The notes: a model not told the origin generated them from the letters alone. A stretch of DNA of 64,000 nucleotides from JBBQWZ01 sp038210135 (GCA_038210135.1 JBBQWZ010000012.1:1-64000), one strand, 5' to 3'; counted from the stretch's first letter, positions 1 through 8,444 are shown. Program-made: numbers and translations.

Positions 1-118
1 CGGAGGCGGTTCTCCGAGACGTTCCGCCGGCCGCCCATGCAGACAACTGGGCCGCAGACCGGGAATAACGCGTCATAACAATTCCTTCGAGTGGGGACCT
101 CGAGTAAAACTCCCGCTT

Positions 119-132
119 CGCCAGGCCTGGCG
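119..132. repeat. 14-base perfect palindrome
   Basis: CGCCAGGCCTGGCG is its own reverse complement. It sits just ahead of the cluster of dispersed hairpin repeats and may be part of the same repetitive region. No protein-binding role can be assigned. Confidence 0.5.
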
Positions 133-165
133 ACACCTCTAGAAAAGGTGCCAATCACAATTCAG

Positions 166-377
166 CTTGAACCCCAAGCGTCAGCGAGGGGATTCCGCAA
201 CGATAAACCCCGCACGTCAGTGCGGAGATTCCGTAGCCGATCCACAGCCCCGCACGTCAGTGCGGGGATTCCGCGCCACTCAGCACCGAACCGCGACCGT
301 CAGGGAGCGGACCTCTTTACTCGCATACGGGCATTCCGCCCTTGTTGACTTGAACCCCAAGCGTCTGCGACCGGACC
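166..377 (+). repeat. Cluster of five REP-like hairpin elements
   Basis: Five related units lie in tandem: 166-196, 208-233, 248-272, 291-313 and 349-377. Two have perfect stems: CCGCAC-GTCA-GTGCGG at 210-225 and CCCCGCAC-GTCA-GTGCGGGG at 248-267. The others read GAACCCC..CGTCAGCGA..GGAT or CCGCGACCGTCAGGGAGCGG, which fold imperfectly. Variants of these units recur on the minus strand near 5110, 11632, 15526, 15674 and 29198, always between genes. This resembles bacterial REP or palindromic-unit families; no transposase gene is in the window. Confidence 0.75.
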
Positions 378-414
378 GCCTTGGCTTCGTTTCGCAAAAC
401 TTCCCACGCCCGCC

Positions 415-428
415 TATCATAGGTGTCT
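415..428 (+). promoter_or_regulatory. -10 element of tryptophanase gene
   Basis: TATCAT at 415-420 ends 8 nt before the GTG at 429. Transcription would start at about 427-429, giving a leaderless message. The -35 region is weak. This argues for 429 rather than the GTG at 423 as the start codon. Confidence 0.45.
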
Positions 429-1775
429 GTGAAGACCATCATCGAGCCGTTCCGCATCAAGAGCGTGGAACCTCTCCGCAAAACCACCCCCGTCGAGCGA
501 GAAGGATTCCTCCGTGACGCCGGCTATAACCTGTTCCAGGTTCGCGCCGCCGACATTCTCATCGACCTCCTGACGGACTCCGGCACCAGCGCGATGTCCA
601 CCGAGCAGTGGGCCGCCATGATGCGTGGCGACGAATCCTACGCCGGCAGCGAAAGCTTTTTCCGTCTGCAGAACGTCGTCTGGGAACTCACCGGCTTCGA
701 ACACGTCATCCCCACCCACCAAGGCCGCGCCGCCGAGCGGATCCTCTTCACCATCCTCTGCAAAGCCGGCGACATCGTCCCCAGCAATACCCACTTCGAC
801 ACCACCCGCGCCAACATCGAGTACACCGGCGCCAAAGCCATCGACCTGCCCTTGCCGGAGGCCGCCGATACCCAACTCCAACTGCCCTTCAAAGGCAACA
901 TGGACGTCGCTGCCCTCGCCGCTCTCATCACCGAACACGGTGCCGAAAAGATCCCGCTGGTCATGCTCACCGTGACCAACAACTCCGGCGGCGGACAGCC
1001 CGTCTCGATGGCCAACATCGCCGCGGTCTCGGACCTGGCCCATAAACACGGAATCCCCTTTTACCTCGACGCCTGCCGCTTCGCCGAGAACGCCTACTTC
1101 ATCCATCAGCGCGAACCAGGCCACGATTTGCTGACTCCCAAAGAGATCGCCAAGCGCATGTTCCTGCTCGCGGACGGCTGCACCTTCTCCGCTAAGAAGG
1201 ACGCCTTCGCCAACATCGGGGGACTCCTTTGCACCAATGACACGACACTCGCTGAGAAGCAGCGCAACCTGCTGATCCTGACCGAAGGCTTCCCCACCTA
1301 CGGCGGACTCGCCGGCCGCGACCTCGAAGCCATCGCCGTCGGACTGGACGAAATCCTCGACCCCGATTACCTCGAATACCGCATCGCCTCCACCGCCTAT
1401 CTCGGCCGCCACATCGCCGACAACGGAGTGCCGATTGTCGAGCCGCCCGGCGGACACGCCATCTATATTGATGCCGGCCGCATGCTGCCGCACATCCCGC
1501 GCGACCAGTTCCCAGGCCAGGCGTTGGCCGTCGCCCTCTACCGCCATGGCGGCATCCGCAGTGTCGAAATCGGCAGCGTCATGTTCAAAGGCAACGCCCG
1601 CTTTGAACTCCTGCGGCTCGCCATCCCTCGCCGCGTCTACACGCAAAGCCACGTGGACTATCTGGTTGAAACCATCCTTGAAGTGAACCAGCGCAAGGAC
1701 AAAATCCGCGGCTTCAAAATCACATCCGAGCCCGAATTCCTCCGCCATTTCACCGCCAAATTCGAGGAGCTGTAG
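429..1775 (+). CDS. tnaA: Tryptophanase (beta-eliminating lyase)
   Basis: A PLP enzyme of the tryptophanase/tyrosine phenol-lyase family, which splits tryptophan into indole, pyruvate and ammonia. The 448-residue length fits. Visible family motifs include EPFRIKSVEP near the N-terminus, LLTDSGT, PTHQGRAAE, the RFAENAYF stretch and SAKKDAF with the PLP lysine at about residue 257. It matches tryptophanase rather than tyrosine phenol-lyase at RFAENAYF and at VEIGS, where the phenol-lyase has an Arg in MERG. The GTG at 423 would also be in frame, but the -10 hexamer at 415-420 favours 429. No tnaB permease or tnaC leader is present, so the gene stands alone. A phenol-lyase-like side activity cannot be excluded. 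Confidence 0.92.
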   Translation: MKTIIEPFRIKSVEPLRKTTPVEREGFLRDAGYNLFQVRAADILIDLLTDSGTSAMSTEQWAAMMRGDESYAGSESFFRLQNVVWELTGFEHVIPTHQGRAAERILFTILCKAGDIVPSNTHFDTTRANIEYTGAKAIDLPLPEAADTQLQLPFKGNMDVAALAALITEHGAEKIPLVMLTVTNNSGGGQPVSMANIAAVSDLAHKHGIPFYLDACRFAENAYFIHQREPGHDLLTPKEIAKRMFLLADGCTFSAKKDAFANIGGLLCTNDTTLAEKQRNLLILTEGFPTYGGLAGRDLEAIAVGLDEILDPDYLEYRIASTAYLGRHIADNGVPIVEPPGGHAIYIDAGRMLPHIPRDQFPGQALAVALYRHGGIRSVEIGSVMFKGNARFELLRLAIPRRVYTQSHVDYLVETILEVNQRKDKIRGFKITSEPEFLRHFTAKFEEL

Positions 1776-1781
1776 GCGCGG

Positions 1782-1821
1782 TACAATCGGCCTTCACCCG
1801 CCGTAAGGGCATCTTTAAACA
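1782..1821 (+). promoter_or_regulatory. -10 element of the mod-thiE operon
   Basis: TACAAT at 1782-1787 lies in the 46-base gap between tnaA and modB and would give a leader of about 27 nt. No molybdenum-cofactor riboswitch or ModE-like palindrome fits into so short a gap. Confidence 0.45.
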
Positions 1822-2493
1822 ATGGATTGGTTTCCGCTTTGGCTCAGCCTGAAGGTGGCCGTTCTGTCGACTGCGATCGCGGTCGCCGGCGGCACGTGGC
1901 TCGCGTATTTGCTGGCGAATCGCGAGTTCCGCGGTAAGGAAATCCTGGACGCCGCCATCACGCTGCCTCTGGTTTTGCCGCCCACCGTTCTCGGCTATTA
2001 CCTGTTGGTGCTGATCGGCCGCAACAGCGCGCTGGGCAAAATCTGGGAAGCCATCTTCGGCGCGCCCCTGGTCTTCACTTGGAAGGCCGCGGTGATTGCG
2101 GCCGTATTGCATTCGCTCCCTCTACTGGTCAAGAGCGCGCGGGCCGCGCTCGAAAGCGTGGATCACTCCTACGAGCGCGCAGCTCGGACCCTCGGCGCCT
2201 CCGAATGGCGCGTCTTCCAGAAAGTGACACTGCCCCTCGCTCGCCGCTCGATCCTCGCCGCTTCCGCTCTCGCCTTCGCCCGCGCCCTCGGCGATTTCGG
2301 CGTCACGATCATGGTCGCGGGCAACATTCCCGGCCGCACGCAGACCGTCGCGGTGGCCATCTACGACGCCGTCGAAGGCGGCGATGGCGCGACCGCGCGT
2401 GCCTTGGTGCTGGTCGTATCCGTCCTCGCGCTCGCCGTCCTTGCGCTCGCGAACTACCTCAATCCGAGCCCCTTCGGAAGGCGCTCCGGATGA
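1822..2493 (+). CDS. modB: Molybdate ABC transporter permease ModB
   Basis: The inner-membrane channel subunit of the molybdate importer, 223 residues, the normal size. It has about five hydrophobic membrane segments and the permease signature that contacts the ATPase (ERAARTLGASEWRVFQKV, about residues 118-135). ITLPLVLPPTVLGYYLLVLIG near residue 47 is typical of ModB. Its stop codon overlaps the ATG of modC by 4 bases (ATGA), indicating translational coupling. No modA gene for the periplasmic binding protein is beside it, so ModA must be encoded elsewhere or the pair must use another binding protein. Tungstate as substrate cannot be excluded. Confidence 0.9.
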   Translation: MDWFPLWLSLKVAVLSTAIAVAGGTWLAYLLANREFRGKEILDAAITLPLVLPPTVLGYYLLVLIGRNSALGKIWEAIFGAPLVFTWKAAVIAAVLHSLPLLVKSARAALESVDHSYERAARTLGASEWRVFQKVTLPLARRSILAASALAFARALGDFGVTIMVAGNIPGRTQTVAVAIYDAVEGGDGATARALVLVVSVLALAVLALANYLNPSPFGRRSG

Positions 2494-3581
2494 TCTCCGC
2501 TCGCATTCGTAAGACGTACCCCGGCGGCGAAGACTCGGCCGGCTTTGTGCTCGATGTCGAACTGAAGGCCGCCGCCGGCGTCACCGTTCTGTTCGGTCCG
2601 AGCGGGGCGGGGAAGACGCTAACCCTCGACGCCATCGCCGGCTTTGTTCGACCCGACGAAGGCCGCATCCTGCTCGACGACGCCATCCTGTTTGACGGTG
2701 CGACCCGCGTCCACCTGCCTCCGCAGGAGCGCCAGTGCGGGTACGTATTCCAGAACTACGCCCTGTTTCCCCACATGACGCTGCGCGAGAATCTGGAGTT
2801 CGCGGCCGAGCGCCGCCCCCGCCTCGAGCGCCACCGCCGTGTCAACGACCTGATCGAGAAGTTCCGCCTTGCGGACGTCGCCGGACGCAAGCCGCACGAA
2901 GTGTCGGGTGGCCAGAAGCAGCGCTGTTCGATCGCGCGCGCCCTGGTCGGAGCGCCCAAGGTCCTCTTGCTGGACGAACCCGCGCAAGGCCTCGACGCTC
3001 CGTTGAAAGCCGATTTCTACGAGGTTCTGCAACAGGTCCGCCTGGAGTTCGATACGCCGATTCTCCTGGTGACCCACGATCTCGAAGAGTGCTTCGCGCT
3101 CGGCGATCAAATGGTGATCCTGCGCGAAGGTTCGGTTGTGCAGGCGGGCACCCCACGGCAAATCCTCGACAAGCCAGCCTCGATCGAGACCGCGAAACTG
3201 CTGGGCACGCACAACCTGCTGCAATCGGAAATCCGCGCGCTTGACCCGGGCCGCAACACGTCGAAACTGCGCGTCGGCGAATTCGAAATCAACGGACCCT
3301 ACTTGCCCGGCCACCTGATCGGCGATCGCGTCTGGCTCTGCGTGCGTCCGGAAGACCTCGCCGTGAAGCCGCGCAACGGCAAGCCGGGAACGAATCAAGT
3401 CCCCGCGCAATTGCGTAGCGTGAATGAGCGTCCGCAATTCATTCGAATGGATTTCGACGGCGGCGAAGCGATTGGCGACTTGACCGTCGAGCTGCCGCGT
3501 CGCGAATACGAGGCGCTGGGCGGATCGGACGTCCGCGAGTGGGTGGTCGAATTCCCGGCCTCCGCCATGAGCGTCCTCTAG
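2490..3581 (+). CDS. modC: Molybdate ABC transporter ATPase ModC
   Basis: The ATP-hydrolysing subunit that powers ModB, 363 residues. Walker A is GPSGAGKT (about 36-43), the Q-loop is near 88, the signature is VSGGQKQR (about 138-145), Walker B is VLLLDEPAQGLD (from about 158) and the H-loop is VTHD (about 194-197). The last 100 residues resemble the TOBE/molybdate-sensing tail of ModC. The start is the ATG that overlaps the modB stop; a longer open frame runs upstream but lies inside modB. thiE follows after 3 bases, so modB, modC and thiE form one transcription unit. Confidence 0.9.
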   Translation: MISARIRKTYPGGEDSAGFVLDVELKAAAGVTVLFGPSGAGKTLTLDAIAGFVRPDEGRILLDDAILFDGATRVHLPPQERQCGYVFQNYALFPHMTLRENLEFAAERRPRLERHRRVNDLIEKFRLADVAGRKPHEVSGGQKQRCSIARALVGAPKVLLLDEPAQGLDAPLKADFYEVLQQVRLEFDTPILLVTHDLEECFALGDQMVILREGSVVQAGTPRQILDKPASIETAKLLGTHNLLQSEIRALDPGRNTSKLRVGEFEINGPYLPGHLIGDRVWLCVRPEDLAVKPRNGKPGTNQVPAQLRSVNERPQFIRMDFDGGEAIGDLTVELPRREYEALGGSDVREWVVEFPASAMSVL

Positions 3582-3584
3582 CCG

Positions 3585-4139
3585 ATGAAGGTCTTGTGCA
3601 TGATCACCGACGGCACCGCGGCGAAGGACCGCGAAGCTTGGATCGATCGCGTCGTCGCGGGCCTCAACGCCGGTGCGAACATGATCCAGATTCGCGAGAA
3701 GGACCTCGACGCCGGTGAGTTGTTAGAGCTGACGCGCCTCACCGTTGCGCTGGCGGGCGAGGCGCCGGTCGTCGTCAACTCGCGCGTGGACGTCGCCATT
3801 GCAGCCGGCGCAGCCGGCGCGCATCTGCCCGCCAACTCGATCCCTGCATCGCGCTGGCGCGGCCTCGCCCGTGGCTTGGTTCTTGGCGTCTCCTGCCATA
3901 CGCTCGCTGAACTCCAAGCGGCCGAGGAAGACGGCGCCGACTATGCGATCTTCGGGCCAGTTTTCGCTCCGCTTTCTAAGAACTCCGACCTGACCCCTCG
4001 CGGCCTCGACGGCCTTCGCGCGGCGGCCAGTTCGGTGCGAATTCCGATCTTCGCTGTGGGCGGCATTACCGCCGAAAATTCGCAATCGTGCTTCGACGCG
4101 GGAGGCCGCGGCGTCGCCGCCATCACCTTATTTCGTTAG
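3585..4139 (+). CDS. thiE: Thiamine-phosphate synthase ThiE/TenI-like
   Basis: Predicted to join the pyrimidine and thiazole halves of thiamine (HMP-PP plus THZ-P to thiamine phosphate). It is a small TIM barrel of 184 residues, somewhat shorter than typical ThiE (about 210). Family motifs are QIREKD (about 35-40), VVNSRVDVA (about 63-71), GAHLP, GVSCHT, FGPVF followed by SK, and AVGGIT near the C-terminus. It begins 3 bases after modC, so it is co-transcribed with molybdate transport, which is not an obvious metabolic pairing. The partner thiD is about 4.4 kb away. A TenI-type regulatory or isomerase paralogue is the main alternative because of its short length. Confidence 0.82.
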   Translation: MKVLCMITDGTAAKDREAWIDRVVAGLNAGANMIQIREKDLDAGELLELTRLTVALAGEAPVVVNSRVDVAIAAGAAGAHLPANSIPASRWRGLARGLVLGVSCHTLAELQAAEEDGADYAIFGPVFAPLSKNSDLTPRGLDGLRAAASSVRIPIFAVGGITAENSQSCFDAGGRGVAAITLFR

Positions 4140-4180
4140 CCTAAGGTCGATTCGCTGAGACCTGCGGGACCGGTCCTTGG

Positions 4181-4192
4181 TAGAATCACTTC
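4181..4192 (+). promoter_or_regulatory. -10 element placed for a leaderless mRNA
   Basis: TAGAAT at 4181-4186 ends 6 nt before the GTG start at 4193. There is no Shine-Dalgarno sequence. Transcription is expected to start at or next to the start codon. Confidence 0.5.
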
Positions 4193-5101
4193 GTGGCCGC
4201 CGCTTTCGCCGCTAAGCAAAACGTGACGAGAGATCAGGCCCGGCGGAAGTTCGGAATCACCGAGCGCCAACTGCTCACCTGGGAGCGTCAGGGCTTTCTT
4301 GAGGCCGCCGAAAAGTACGGTTTCACCGAACTGGTCGCGATCCAGACTCTGATCAAGCTGCGCAAAGCCAAGGTCAGCGTTCCGCAACTGAAGCGCGCCA
4401 TCGCTGCGCTTCGAGAAAAGCTCGCTCATATCAAGAACCCGCTGACGGAATTGCGGCTCTACGTCGACGGCGGGCGCATCCGTGTCGAACTCGACGGCCA
4501 TTCGATGGAGCCGGAGAGCGGCCAACTGCTGCTCAATTTCGATCGCGAAGAGTTAACGCGGCTGGTAAAAATGCCGGATTCGAAGGTCAACCTGGAGCGC
4601 GAAGCGAAGCTCAGCGCCGAACGCTGGTTCGAGCGCGGCATTGAACTCGAGCAATCCGGAGCGCCGATCGAGCAGGTCATCGAAGCCTACGAAACGTCGG
4701 TCACGCTCGACCCGCATTCCGCCGGCGCGCTCGTAAATCTTGGCACCATCTACTTCAACGGGAAGCTGTGGGTCGAAGCGGAGCGTCATTATCGAAAGGC
4801 GCTCGAGGCCGATCCGGATTACGCGCTGGCGCACTTCGATTTAGGAAATCTGTTCGACGAACGCGGCGATCGCGCGAAGGCCCAGTTCCATTATCAGGCG
4901 GCGGTCCGCCTGAATCCGCGTTACGCGGACGCGCATTACAATCTGGCCTTGCTGTATCAGGCGACGAACAACGTGTTGAACGCCGTCAGCCACTGGAAGT
5001 CGTATCTGAAGCTGGATCCGCAGAGCAATTGGGCCGCGATCGCGCGCCGCGAGTTGACGAAGTTGCGGCAGCAGACCATCGTTCGCGGATCCGGCAATTA
5101 G
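4193..5101 (+). CDS. MerR-type HTH protein fused to TPR repeats
   Basis: A 302-residue protein with a MerR-like winged helix at its N-terminus (about 12-75: ARRKFGITERQLLTWERQG, then RKAKVSVPQLKRA) and three to four tetratricopeptide repeats in the C-terminal half (about 150-280). A linker of about 80 residues joins them. MerR proteins bind DNA as dimers; TPRs bind proteins. I infer a DNA-binding protein whose partner or oligomeric state is set through the TPRs. No ligand-binding Cys motif of metal-sensing MerR proteins is present. No signal peptide or membrane segment, so it is cytoplasmic. It faces a secreted phosphodiesterase-like gene with only a hairpin repeat between them. Confidence 0.75.
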   Translation: MAAAFAAKQNVTRDQARRKFGITERQLLTWERQGFLEAAEKYGFTELVAIQTLIKLRKAKVSVPQLKRAIAALREKLAHIKNPLTELRLYVDGGRIRVELDGHSMEPESGQLLLNFDREELTRLVKMPDSKVNLEREAKLSAERWFERGIELEQSGAPIEQVIEAYETSVTLDPHSAGALVNLGTIYFNGKLWVEAERHYRKALEADPDYALAHFDLGNLFDERGDRAKAQFHYQAAVRLNPRYADAHYNLALLYQATNNVLNAVSHWKSYLKLDPQSNWAAIARRELTKLRQQTIVRGSGN

Positions 5102-5109
5102 GGCCGCGG

Positions 5110-5142
5110 TGAGAGGTCCGCACCCTTACGGTCGCGGTTCGG
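5110..5142 (-). repeat. Dispersed hairpin repeat (CCGCGACC type)
   Basis: On the minus strand this reads GAACCGCGACCGTAAGGGTGCGGACC, the same unit as at 291-313 with few changes. It lies between two convergent genes. Confidence 0.65.
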
Positions 5143-5155
5143 TTGGGTAAGTACA

Positions 5156-6169
5156 CTACGGTCGTTTGGATTTGAGGAATGCGGCGAATTCCTCGTATTG
5201 ATCGACAGCGATGAGATCGACGCCGGCGTCGATAGCCGCTTTCCAGCGAGCGCGGACCGCCTCATGCGAGCCGAAGTTGTAGCTTTTCTCCCAGCCCTGA
5301 TTCTCCTCGGGCGTGAAGCCGTCAAGCGTGTAGAACCGGATCCAGAATCCCTGCTTGTGGGCGTGGTCAACCAGCGATTTCAGGCGCACGTTGTCGGCGG
5401 CCGTCCAGTCGCCCGCGCGAGTCTGACCGCCTTCCTCGACGATCGCCCACGGGTTGTTCCACCAACGTCGATAATTCGTCGGACGCTCGCCGAGCAGCTT
5501 CTCTGGCGGCATCGAGACGGCGAGTTTCGCGCGCTCCTCCCGCGTCGGCGCATCGATCTTCGCTGTGTGCGCCGATCCGAAGATGCGCAGCTTTTTTCCG
5601 ACTGGAACCTGCGTGAAGAAGACCTGCTCCTGCGCGTCGGACTCTTCGGTTAAAACGAGAAGAGGCTTGGCGTCGAACGCTTCGAGTTTGGCCGCCTTCT
5701 TCCCCTTTTTAGCGGTCGTGATCCAGCCTTCATATTCGCCAAGCAAATCCCAGACGGCCTGAAACAGAGCCGTTTCCTTACCTTTAAAGTCGAAATGCAG
5801 GACGATCACGGGCCACTGCGAACGGTCTTTGGTCTTGAGCGCGTCTTCGATGATGGGCCGGACGCGCTCGAAAAAATGGGCGCGCAAGGTAGGCTCCGCG
5901 CCCGTGACTGCGTCCGAGTGCGAGACAACGACGGAGCCTTTGCCGGTGGCCTTATCCACAACCCAAGCGAGGTCCTGCTCGATGGCGACCGGAGTTCCTG
6001 TCCTCAGCGCGCGCTCGATGCGATCCGCCCATTTCCCTTCGTAGGGGTAGCAGTTGTGGGCGTCGAAGAGCGACCTATTATTGTTGAGGAACTTCAGGTC
6101 CTGCGCCGCGAGGATGAGCGAGCCTGCCACGATCAGCAGGCCAGCTTTCAACAAAGAGCTAAAGTGCAT
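5156..6169 (-). CDS. Secreted PLC-like/glycerophosphodiester phosphodiesterase-fold protein
   Basis: 337 residues with a signal peptide (about 1-22). After cleavage it shows features of the PLC-like phosphodiesterase TIM-barrel superfamily: an early His in FDAHNCYPYEGKW, an acidic EQDLAWV strand, SHSDAV, a terminal strand VDLIAVDQYEEF, and the segment GFWIRFYTLDG. It probably acts outside the cytoplasm on a phosphodiester or related substrate, but I cannot name the substrate. Length suits a single-domain enzyme. TAGAAT ends 7 nt upstream of its ATG, so it is probably leaderless. Confidence 0.65.
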   Translation of the reverse strand: MHFSSLLKAGLLIVAGSLILAAQDLKFLNNNRSLFDAHNCYPYEGKWADRIERALRTGTPVAIEQDLAWVVDKATGKGSVVVSHSDAVTGAEPTLRAHFFERVRPIIEDALKTKDRSQWPVIVLHFDFKGKETALFQAVWDLLGEYEGWITTAKKGKKAAKLEAFDAKPLLVLTEESDAQEQVFFTQVPVGKKLRIFGSAHTAKIDAPTREERAKLAVSMPPEKLLGERPTNYRRWWNNPWAIVEEGGQTRAGDWTAADNVRLKSLVDHAHKQGFWIRFYTLDGFTPEENQGWEKSYNFGSHEAVRARWKAAIDAGVDLIAVDQYEEFAAFLKSKRP

Positions 6170-6188
6170 TGGTCTGATTCTATCGGGC
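6170..6188 (-). promoter_or_regulatory. -10 element for the phosphodiesterase-like gene
   Basis: On the minus strand TAGAAT is followed by 7 nt (CAGACCA) and then the ATG at 6169. No Shine-Dalgarno sequence is present, so a leaderless message is likely. Confidence 0.5.
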
Positions 6189-6219
6189 CGCGCGCGCTGT
6201 GTTCAATCGAATTGCTGCG

Positions 6220-6296
6220 TGGTGGTTCGCAAGAGAACGCCGTGCGAGCGCTTACTCCGCGGCACTTCGTGCCGCTTCGTGCGCGCCTCGATGCCT
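6220..6296 (+). repeat. Dispersed repeat with GCGGCAC hairpin, copy 1
   Basis: The core 6258-6291 is identical over 34 bases to 25493-25526. It contains a perfect hairpin, GCGGCAC-TTC-GTGCCGC (6259-6275). Similarity extends about 30 bases to the left in both copies, starting at GAACGCCG. Both copies lie between two genes read in the same direction. Confidence 0.75.
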
Positions 6297-6338
6297 CGCG
6301 ACTGATCTTTTTGACAGCTATCGGGCGCGGCGCCGCCG

Positions 6339-8444
6339 CTATTTCTTGTTCGCGGCTGCGTAATCCTCGTTCGCTCGCTTGATGACGTAGGCGTGAATGG
6401 CGTCGGCGTCTTGCTTATTCAACACATCCTTGAACGACACCATGCCGGCGCTTTTCAAGATTCCGTTGAGCACAATCGCATCCCAGTTCTTGTGGGTCGC
6501 GGCGTCGATCTTGCGAAGGTCGGAGACGACTCCGTTGCCGAGCGCGCTGTCGCCGTGGCAGACTTTGCAGTAGCTGTGAAACAGGTCCTTGCCTTTTTTC
6601 ACGGTGGCGGCGTCGGCGGTCAACGCGGGTGGTTGCGGGAACGCCTGGCTGACCGGACGGATGACGGGGAGCGTCTCTTTGCCGCCGATCTTAAAGGTCA
6701 GAACGCGGTGCGCCTTGCTGTCAACCGGCGGCGCAATCGCACCTCCAGCGACTAGGATGGCGGCTCCGCTCCAGCCAGTCATGATCGAGATGTAGTCTTC
6801 GCCGTTCGCGGAAAACGCGATGGGCGTGGCTTGGATTCCGACTTGCGTCGGGAAGGACCACAGCTTCTTGCCGGTGTCGGCGGCGTAGGCGACGAACTCC
6901 TTGGCGGAGGTGCCCTGGAAAACGAGATTGCCCGCGGTCGAGAGAACTCCACCATTCCACGGATAGGGATGTTCGACCGTCCAGGCGGGCTTTTGCGCGA
7001 CCGGATCCCACGCGACGAGGTGGCCTTTAATGATTCCGGCGAGCTGCTTTAGGCCTTCGGGGTCGTCGGGTGCCGCCGTCAGCGGCAAGTCGATTGCGAG
7101 GTTCCAACGGTCCTTCAGATATTTGAACGCCGGCCCTTGCGCGTAGGCGAAAGGCAGATCGAGAGCGGGAATGTAGACCAGCTTAGTCAGCGGACTAAAC
7201 GACATCGGCTGCCAGTTGTGCGCGCCGAGCGGACCGGGTAAAGCCACTTCGGGGCCTTTGATGTAACGAGCATTCGGCGTCTCGATGGGGCGTCCGGTTT
7301 TCATGTCAACGCCGGTGGCCCAACTCATCGCGGCGGTGTACGCCGTCGCCGAGAGCAGTTCGCCGGTCTTGCGGTCAAGGACGTAGAAGAAGCCATTCTT
7401 CGGAGCCTGCATCAGGACCTTGCGCGTGGTTCCGTGGATTGGCAGGTCGGCGAGGATCATGTGCTGGGTCGCGGTGTAGTCCCAACTGTCGCCGGGCGTG
7501 GTCTGGTAGTGCCAGATATAGTCGCCGTTGTCGGGGTTGAGGGCGACGATCGAGGACAGGTACAAGTTGTCGCCGCCGCCCGGACTGCGCACTTCGCGAT
7601 TCCAGGGCGAGCCGTTTCCGACGCCGATGTAGAGCTGGTTGAGATCGGGATCGTAGGCCATCGAATCCCATACGGTTCCGCCGCCGCCGACTTCCCAGTA
7701 GCGTCCGTTCCAGGTCTTCGCGGCGCGCTCCATGGCTTTGTTCTCGAAGCCCTTCGCCGGATCGCCGGGGACGGTGTAGAAGCGCCAGGCTTGCTTCCCA
7801 GTGTTCGCGTCGTAGGCGGTGACGTAACCGCGAACGCCGAATTCCGCGCCTCCGTTGCCGATCAGGACTTTGCCTTTGACGACGCGCGGCGCGCCGGTAA
7901 TGGTGAAGGGCTTGGTCTTATCCGTGGTCTGATTCTCCCAGGCGACTTTGCCATTGTTGGCGTCGAGGGCGATCAGGCGTCCGTCGAGTGTGCCGACGAA
8001 AACTTTGCCTTCCCACACGGCCACTCCGCGATTGGGCGGTCCGCAGCAGGCCTTGGCGAGCATCGCGCGAGGAACTTTGGGATCGAATTTCCAGAGCATT
8101 TCTCCGGTCGAAGCGCTGACGGCGTACACGATGCTCCAGGCGGAACTGGTGTACATCACGCCGTCCACGACCAGGGGCGTAGCTTCGAGACCGTGATCCG
8201 CATCGAGCGGGAGCGACCACGCGAGACCGAGCTGAGACACGTTTGTGTCGTTGATCTTCTTGAGTGGACTGAAGCGCTGTTCGTCGTAGGTTCGGCCGTG
8301 CGACATCCAGTTGCCAGGTTCCGAATCGGCTTTGATGATGCGGGAGCCGCTGACATCGGCGCGCTTCGCGTTGGGGCGCTGGGCGCTTCCGGCGGCGGCG
8401 AGCAGAAGGGCAATGGCGATGGGTGCGATCTTCGTGGTTCGCAT
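6339..8444 (-). CDS. PQQ-dependent quinohemoprotein dehydrogenase (alcohol type)
   Basis: A 701-residue periplasmic dehydrogenase: signal peptide (about 1-22), an eight-bladed PQQ propeller (about 40-580), then a C-terminal cytochrome c domain with CKVCH at about 626-630 and a likely axial Met near 668. Adjacent cysteines at about 133-134 in ACCGPPNRG form the vicinal disulphide typical of PQQ alcohol dehydrogenases. Electrons from alcohol oxidation would pass through PQQ and haem c to the respiratory chain. The substrate cannot be told from sequence. Neither PQQ synthesis genes nor a partner cytochrome lie nearby. It is divergent from thiD across about 106 bases. Confidence 0.88.
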   Translation of the reverse strand: MRTTKIAPIAIALLLAAAGSAQRPNAKRADVSGSRIIKADSEPGNWMSHGRTYDEQRFSPLKKINDTNVSQLGLAWSLPLDADHGLEATPLVVDGVMYTSSAWSIVYAVSASTGEMLWKFDPKVPRAMLAKACCGPPNRGVAVWEGKVFVGTLDGRLIALDANNGKVAWENQTTDKTKPFTITGAPRVVKGKVLIGNGGAEFGVRGYVTAYDANTGKQAWRFYTVPGDPAKGFENKAMERAAKTWNGRYWEVGGGGTVWDSMAYDPDLNQLYIGVGNGSPWNREVRSPGGGDNLYLSSIVALNPDNGDYIWHYQTTPGDSWDYTATQHMILADLPIHGTTRKVLMQAPKNGFFYVLDRKTGELLSATAYTAAMSWATGVDMKTGRPIETPNARYIKGPEVALPGPLGAHNWQPMSFSPLTKLVYIPALDLPFAYAQGPAFKYLKDRWNLAIDLPLTAAPDDPEGLKQLAGIIKGHLVAWDPVAQKPAWTVEHPYPWNGGVLSTAGNLVFQGTSAKEFVAYAADTGKKLWSFPTQVGIQATPIAFSANGEDYISIMTGWSGAAILVAGGAIAPPVDSKAHRVLTFKIGGKETLPVIRPVSQAFPQPPALTADAATVKKGKDLFHSYCKVCHGDSALGNGVVSDLRKIDAATHKNWDAIVLNGILKSAGMVSFKDVLNKQDADAIHAYVIKRANEDYAAANKK

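Larger units (their letters stand above)
1..422. other. Gene-free stretch with hairpin repeats, upstream of tryptophanase
   Basis: I see no convincing gene in this 422-base stretch. A short frame open from base 1 stops at 76-78 and could be the tail of an upstream gene, but 25 codons cannot decide that. The rest holds a 14-base palindrome (119-132) and at least five related hairpin repeats (166-377), listed separately. The -10 element of the tryptophanase gene lies at the right end. Confidence 0.6.

Noticed and set aside
417..1748. A 443-codon open frame antisense to tryptophanase
   Set aside because: High GC content keeps the opposite strand free of stops; its translation has no recognisable motif and the sense strand encodes an intact enzyme.
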